DNA of 8,997 bases, taken from Opitutales bacterium. Its GTDB lineage: Bacteria; Verrucomicrobiota; Verrucomicrobiia; Opitutales; Intestinicryptomonadaceae. The notes below the pieces were generated by a model that saw only the letters and a list, made by a program, of their open reading frames with translations, did no database searches and was not told the DNA's origin. Position numbers and translations under genes: made by a program. Of this stretch, positions 6,145-8,997 are shown in pieces (the first letter of the stretch is position 1; each line of letters starts with the position of its first letter). The stretch spans positions 1 through 8,997 of the forward strand of contig JAGBOM010000031.1 of assembly GCA_017633865.1 (NCBI GenBank), given 5' to 3'.

Positions 6145-7174
6145 CGTATTTGAAATTTTTTGCGGTTTCGGCGAAGGCTTCGACGTTTTCAAGATTGGCG
6201 TCGGGCAGAATGCCGTGCCCCAAATTGAGTATGTGCCCGCGCGAGCCCGCCATGTCGCCAAGAATTTCCCGCGTTTTTTGTGCGCAGGCTTGCGGGCTTT
6301 CGGCTGACAGAATTTCGGGGGCGAGGTTGCCCTGCAGGGCGAACCCGCCGCCGAATTTTTTGCGGATTTCGGAAAGGCGCGCGGAGGAGTCGAGCGAATA
6401 GGCGTCGGCGCCGGCGCTTATAATTTCGCCGAATCTGCCCGACATTTTGTTTGCGAAAAGTATGCTATACGCCTCTCCTTTAAGCGAGCCCGCCACTTTT
6501 CGGGCGTATCTGCCCGAAAGATTTTCGTACATTCCGCGCGGGGCAAGATATGCGTGCGAGTCGAAAATTTGGACGGCGTCCGCCCCGCAATTCGCCTGCA
6601 TTTTCGCGTATGAAGAAGTTGCCTGCGCCAAAATATCCATAAGCTTTTCAAACTCCTTCGGGCAGTTTTTTATAAAGGCGCGGTACTTCGGAAAGGCATT
6701 GGAGGAGCCGCCTTCAACCATGTAGGCCGCGAGCGTAAAGGGGGACGCGCAAAAGCCCAAAAGAGCCTTGTTCGGGAGCTCCGCCCTTATTAGGCCGAGG
6801 GCGTTTTTAACGTAAAAAAGCCTTTCGCAGACGCCGTCGGGGGAGGGCATATTTTCGATGTCGGAGGCGCTTGAAATCGTTCGGGAAAGAGAAATTCCCT
6901 TTCCGTCCGCAAACGAGTACGGAAAGCCCATTGCCTCCGAAACCACTAGTATGTCCGAAAACAAAATCGCGCAGTCGAAGTCGAAGCGCCGTATTGGCTG
7001 GAGCGTCGCCTCGAGCGCGAGCCCGGGCGTTTTTACGATTTGCGTAAACGGGTGTTTTTCTTTCAGGGCGCGGTATTCGGGCAGGTATCGCCCCGCCTGG
7101 CGCATAATCCAAAAAGGCGCGCGCTCGGTCTTTTTAAGGCTTATGGCGTTTAAAAAAAGCTCCCTCGAATTCAT
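6137..7174 (-). CDS. hemE: Uroporphyrinogen III decarboxylase
   Basis: The enzyme decarboxylates the four acetate side chains of uroporphyrinogen III to give coproporphyrinogen III, the substrate of the next gene's product. The 345-residue length is normal. The signature PFWIMRQAGRYLPEYR spans residues 20-35 (R25 and R29 in the substrate-binding arginine cluster), and FSDIL holds the catalytic aspartate D74. Further family segments are QIFDSHA (202-208) and LNLGHGILPD (316-325, H320). His replaces the Trp common in bacterial FDSW versions, but the human enzyme also has His there, so it is not a defect. The ATG overlaps the murJ stop as ATGA, and GAAGGG lies 7 nt upstream inside murJ, so translation is probably coupled. 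The gene sits in an operon with hemN just downstream. Confidence 0.96.
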   Translation of the reverse strand: MNSRELFLNAISLKKTERAPFWIMRQAGRYLPEYRALKEKHPFTQIVKTPGLALEATLQPIRRFDFDCAILFSDILVVSEAMGFPYSFADGKGISLSRTISSASDIENMPSPDGVCERLFYVKNALGLIRAELPNKALLGFCASPFTLAAYMVEGGSSNAFPKYRAFIKNCPKEFEKLMDILAQATSSYAKMQANCGADAVQIFDSHAYLAPRGMYENLSGRYARKVAGSLKGEAYSILFANKMSGRFGEIISAGADAYSLDSSARLSEIRKKFGGGFALQGNLAPEILSAESPQACAQKTREILGDMAGSRGHILNLGHGILPDANLENVEAFAETAKNFKYDE

Positions 7175-8709
7175 TTTGCGGCCCTTCTTTTCAGCAGGTT
7201 TTTAATGTCGTTAAAGCCCCTGAATTTAAGGGCGAAAAGCGCAAGCGCGTAAACGCAGACCGCTGCGGGGATAACGGCGCATACCGCAGCGAGAGCGTAT
7301 GTCTTGCCGCTAAAATGCGCGGCGAGAATATTTTTTGACGCGAATATAAAGGCGAGCATCGCCGCGCTTGAAGCAAGTATTTTTGCGATTTCCCACAGGG
7401 AGCTTTCGACGCTTTTTTTGCGCCAAAATAAAAATCCCAAAGCCGCCGCCTGAAACGCCCCCGAAATTACGTTCGCAAGCGCAAGCGCCCTCGCGCCGAG
7501 GCTCGCGATTAGGCAAAGCGCCGCGCCTATGTTTATAAAGAACGCCGCGGCGGAAATCTTGACGGGCGTTTTTGTGTCTTTAAGCGAATGGAATCCGCGC
7601 GACGAGTACGTGGCGAGCGAGTAAAACGGAATGCCAAGCGCGCTTATTGCGAGAATGGGAGAGCATATGTTTACGTCGCCCGAATCGAAGTTGCCCCACT
7701 GGAATACGAGCGAGAGAATTTCGCGGTTTAGGCTCGCAAGTCCGAGAGCCGCGGGAATCGAAATAAACATAAGGCTTATTAAGCCGTTTGAAAATTCCGA
7801 GGCGTAGGCTCCCGAATTTTCGGCGGAGATAAGCGAGGCAAGCTTCGGGAAATATACCGCCACTATCGAGAAAGTAAAAAGCCCCAGCGGAAGCTCCACA
7901 AGCCTTGACGATATGTAAATCGCGCTCGCGGCTGTGTTGTCGATAGAGATGGCGAGAAGCTGCGAGACGAACATGTTTATCTGTATTACGGCCGCCCCCG
8001 CCAGCGCCGGCAGAAAGAGCTTTGTAAACTCGGAAATTTCCCGGCTCGGAGAGAGGTCGAACTTGTATTTCCAGCCGAGCCCGCGCAGCTCGAAAAACGG
8101 GATGAAAAATTGGAGCGCCCCGCCCAAAAGCACGCCCCCGCACATAAATAGAGCGATGTTTTTAGCGTCGAGATTAAGCGCCGCCCCCGCCAAAACTATG
8201 GACGAAATAAGCGCCACGTTCAGCCAAACCGCCGTGAGGGCGGGCAGGGCGAACCTGCCCAAAACGTTCAAAGCCGCGCAAAGCAGCGCCGCAAGGCAGA
8301 TTAAAATCATGTAGGGCATCATCAGCGCCGAAAATTGCGCGCCCAAAACGTAGCGGGTCGGAATGTCCGGAGTAAAATATACGCACGCCGAAACGCCAAC
8401 CCCGAGCGCGACCAAAAAAACGAGCGCAAGCATCGCGCGGGTCGCGATTTTATTTAGAAAGTCGAAAGCCCTGTTTTCGCCGCTCTCTTTTAGCGCCTGC
8501 GAAAAAATCGGGACAAAGGCGGTAGAAAGCGCGCCTTCGCCCATCAGCCGCCTAAACAGGTTTGGAATGTTGAACCCCAAAACGAAGGCGGAGCTTACGG
8601 CGTTCACGCCGATGAAGGCGGTTGTGAGAATGTCGCGCAAAAGCCCCAGAATTCTCGAGCCGAAAGTGCCGAGGGCGATTTTTAGAATGTTTTTCAGGCT
8701 TTGCGGCAT
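7171..8709 (-). CDS. murJ: Lipid II flippase MurJ (MviN family)
   Basis: MurJ moves the peptidoglycan precursor lipid II across the cytoplasmic membrane. The 512-residue length equals the family norm (E. coli 511). The N-terminus shows the MviN hallmark GSRILGLLRD (R19, R25), then FNIPNLFRRL (R53, R54) and MGEGALSTAFVPIF (56-69). R269 in SSRLVELPLG corresponds to the essential cavity arginine near position 270 of E. coli MurJ. RGFHSLKDTKTPVK (371-384) is another conserved cytoplasmic loop. Many hydrophobic segments across the whole length fit the expected 14 transmembrane helices; the C-terminus is basic. The start at 8709 shares one base with the stop of the upstream peptidase gene (TAATG), and the TGA overlaps the hemE ATG, so the gene is buried in a tightly coupled operon. 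Coupling of cell-wall and heme genes here looks positional rather than functional. Confidence 0.96.
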   Translation of the reverse strand: MPQSLKNILKIALGTFGSRILGLLRDILTTAFIGVNAVSSAFVLGFNIPNLFRRLMGEGALSTAFVPIFSQALKESGENRAFDFLNKIATRAMLALVFLVALGVGVSACVYFTPDIPTRYVLGAQFSALMMPYMILICLAALLCAALNVLGRFALPALTAVWLNVALISSIVLAGAALNLDAKNIALFMCGGVLLGGALQFFIPFFELRGLGWKYKFDLSPSREISEFTKLFLPALAGAAVIQINMFVSQLLAISIDNTAASAIYISSRLVELPLGLFTFSIVAVYFPKLASLISAENSGAYASEFSNGLISLMFISIPAALGLASLNREILSLVFQWGNFDSGDVNICSPILAISALGIPFYSLATYSSRGFHSLKDTKTPVKISAAAFFINIGAALCLIASLGARALALANVISGAFQAAALGFLFWRKKSVESSLWEIAKILASSAAMLAFIFASKNILAAHFSGKTYALAAVCAVIPAAVCVYALALFALKFRGFNDIKNLLKRRAAK

Positions 8710-8997
8710 TACTTTACAACCCAGTCGTAGTCGAAGTTCGAGAGGAGCTCGCGCGAGTTTTTAAGCACGCGGCAGTTGTCCTCGATTCGGCAGGCGCCGA
8801 GGCCTTCGTAGTAGAGGCCGGGCTCGACGGTTACAACTTCGTTTTCCCTAAGAACGTTTTTGGAAAGCCCAAGGCGCGGCTCCTCGTGTATGTCGAGGCC
8901 TATGCCGTGGCCTGTGGAGTGGAAAAATCCGCGCCACTTGCCGTTTGCGATTTCGGTTTTGTAGCCCGATTTCTCGAAGAAGCCGGACACGAATTTA
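8709..8997 (-). CDS. M24-family (Xaa-Pro type) aminopeptidase, C-terminal part only
   Basis: This is the C-terminal end of a pita-bread metallopeptidase; the frame runs open through the right edge of the window (it reads KF before VSGFFEK), so the N-terminal part is outside. Visible catalytic features are FFHSTGHGIGLDIHE (a metal-ligand histidine in GHGIGL), VEPGLY (a ligand glutamate) and RIEDN (the last ligand glutamate). This order is that of aminopeptidase P/prolidase-like M24 proteins, which remove N-terminal residues before proline from peptides in the cytosol. Subtype (PepP, PepQ or a methionine aminopeptidase relative) cannot be settled from this part; the DIHEEPRLG and RIEDN forms favour the Xaa-Pro group. 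Its TAA shares a base with the murJ ATG, making it the most upstream operon gene visible here. Confidence 0.88.
   Translation of the reverse strand, partial: KFVSGFFEKSGYKTEIANGKWRGFFHSTGHGIGLDIHEEPRLGLSKNVLRENEVVTVEPGLYYEGLGACRIEDNCRVLKNSRELLSNFDYDWVVK

Noticed and set aside
6145..6261. N-terminal extension of hemN
   Set aside because: It lies within hemE, and the HemN family N-terminus starts at the Met encoded at 6144.
6551..6571. His instead of Trp in the HemE FDSHA segment as a possible defect
   Set aside because: Human uroporphyrinogen decarboxylase also has His at this place, so it is a normal variant.
1..8997. CRISPR arrays, tRNA or rRNA genes, insertion sequences, attachment sites
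   Set aside because: I saw no spaced direct repeats, cloverleaf, rRNA-like stretch, transposase or terminal inverted repeats.

Overview
This window reads as ordinary chromosome of a Gram-negative-type bacterium with fairly GC-rich codons, plus one small AT-richer accessory island. A bacterial family-B DNA polymerase next to adk and a YmdB-type phosphoesterase, an overlapping M24 peptidase-murJ-hemE-hemN cluster, and few clear Shine-Dalgarno sites would suit Verrucomicrobiota (Opitutae-like, perhaps gut or anoxic, since the coproporphyrinogen enzyme is the oxygen-independent one). That placement is an inference from gene content, not proven here.

Layout from left to right. 1-628 (minus) is a YmdB/TIGR00282 metallophosphoesterase gene. 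It carries an in-frame TAG at 44-46, yet the conserved family sequence continues in the same frame to the window edge. 633-1301 (minus) is adenylate kinase with a four-cysteine zinc LID; it is 4 nt upstream of ymdB in the same unit. An 86-bp divergent region follows. 1388-3559 (plus) is a complete proofreading family-B DNA polymerase ending in a probable beta-clamp-binding motif. It converges, with a 5-nt gap, on a two-gene unit of unknown function on the minus strand: a damaged membrane-protein gene at 4104-4659, whose N-terminus lies in two other frames, followed by a small single-pass membrane protein at 3565-4089. The unit has its own sigma70-like promoter at 4690-4717. A strong intrinsic terminator at 4732-4759 separates it from a tight minus-strand operon: M24 aminopeptidase C-terminus (8709 to the right edge), murJ (7171-8709), hemE (6137-7174) and hemN (4792-6144), with every junction overlapping.

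Functionally, adk supplies nucleotide balance, the polymerase belongs to DNA synthesis or repair, MurJ flips lipid II for peptidoglycan, and HemE and HemN catalyse two consecutive heme steps (uroporphyrinogen III to coproporphyrinogen III to protoporphyrinogen IX). No mobile element, CRISPR array, tRNA or rRNA was seen. The longest stretch without coding sequence is about 130 bp. The points most worth a second look are the amber codon in ymdB, the double frameshift in the island (the first at a perfect U-UUU-UUA slippery heptamer in the right phase), and the unrecognised membrane-protein pair itself. I found no convincing new multi-gene system.
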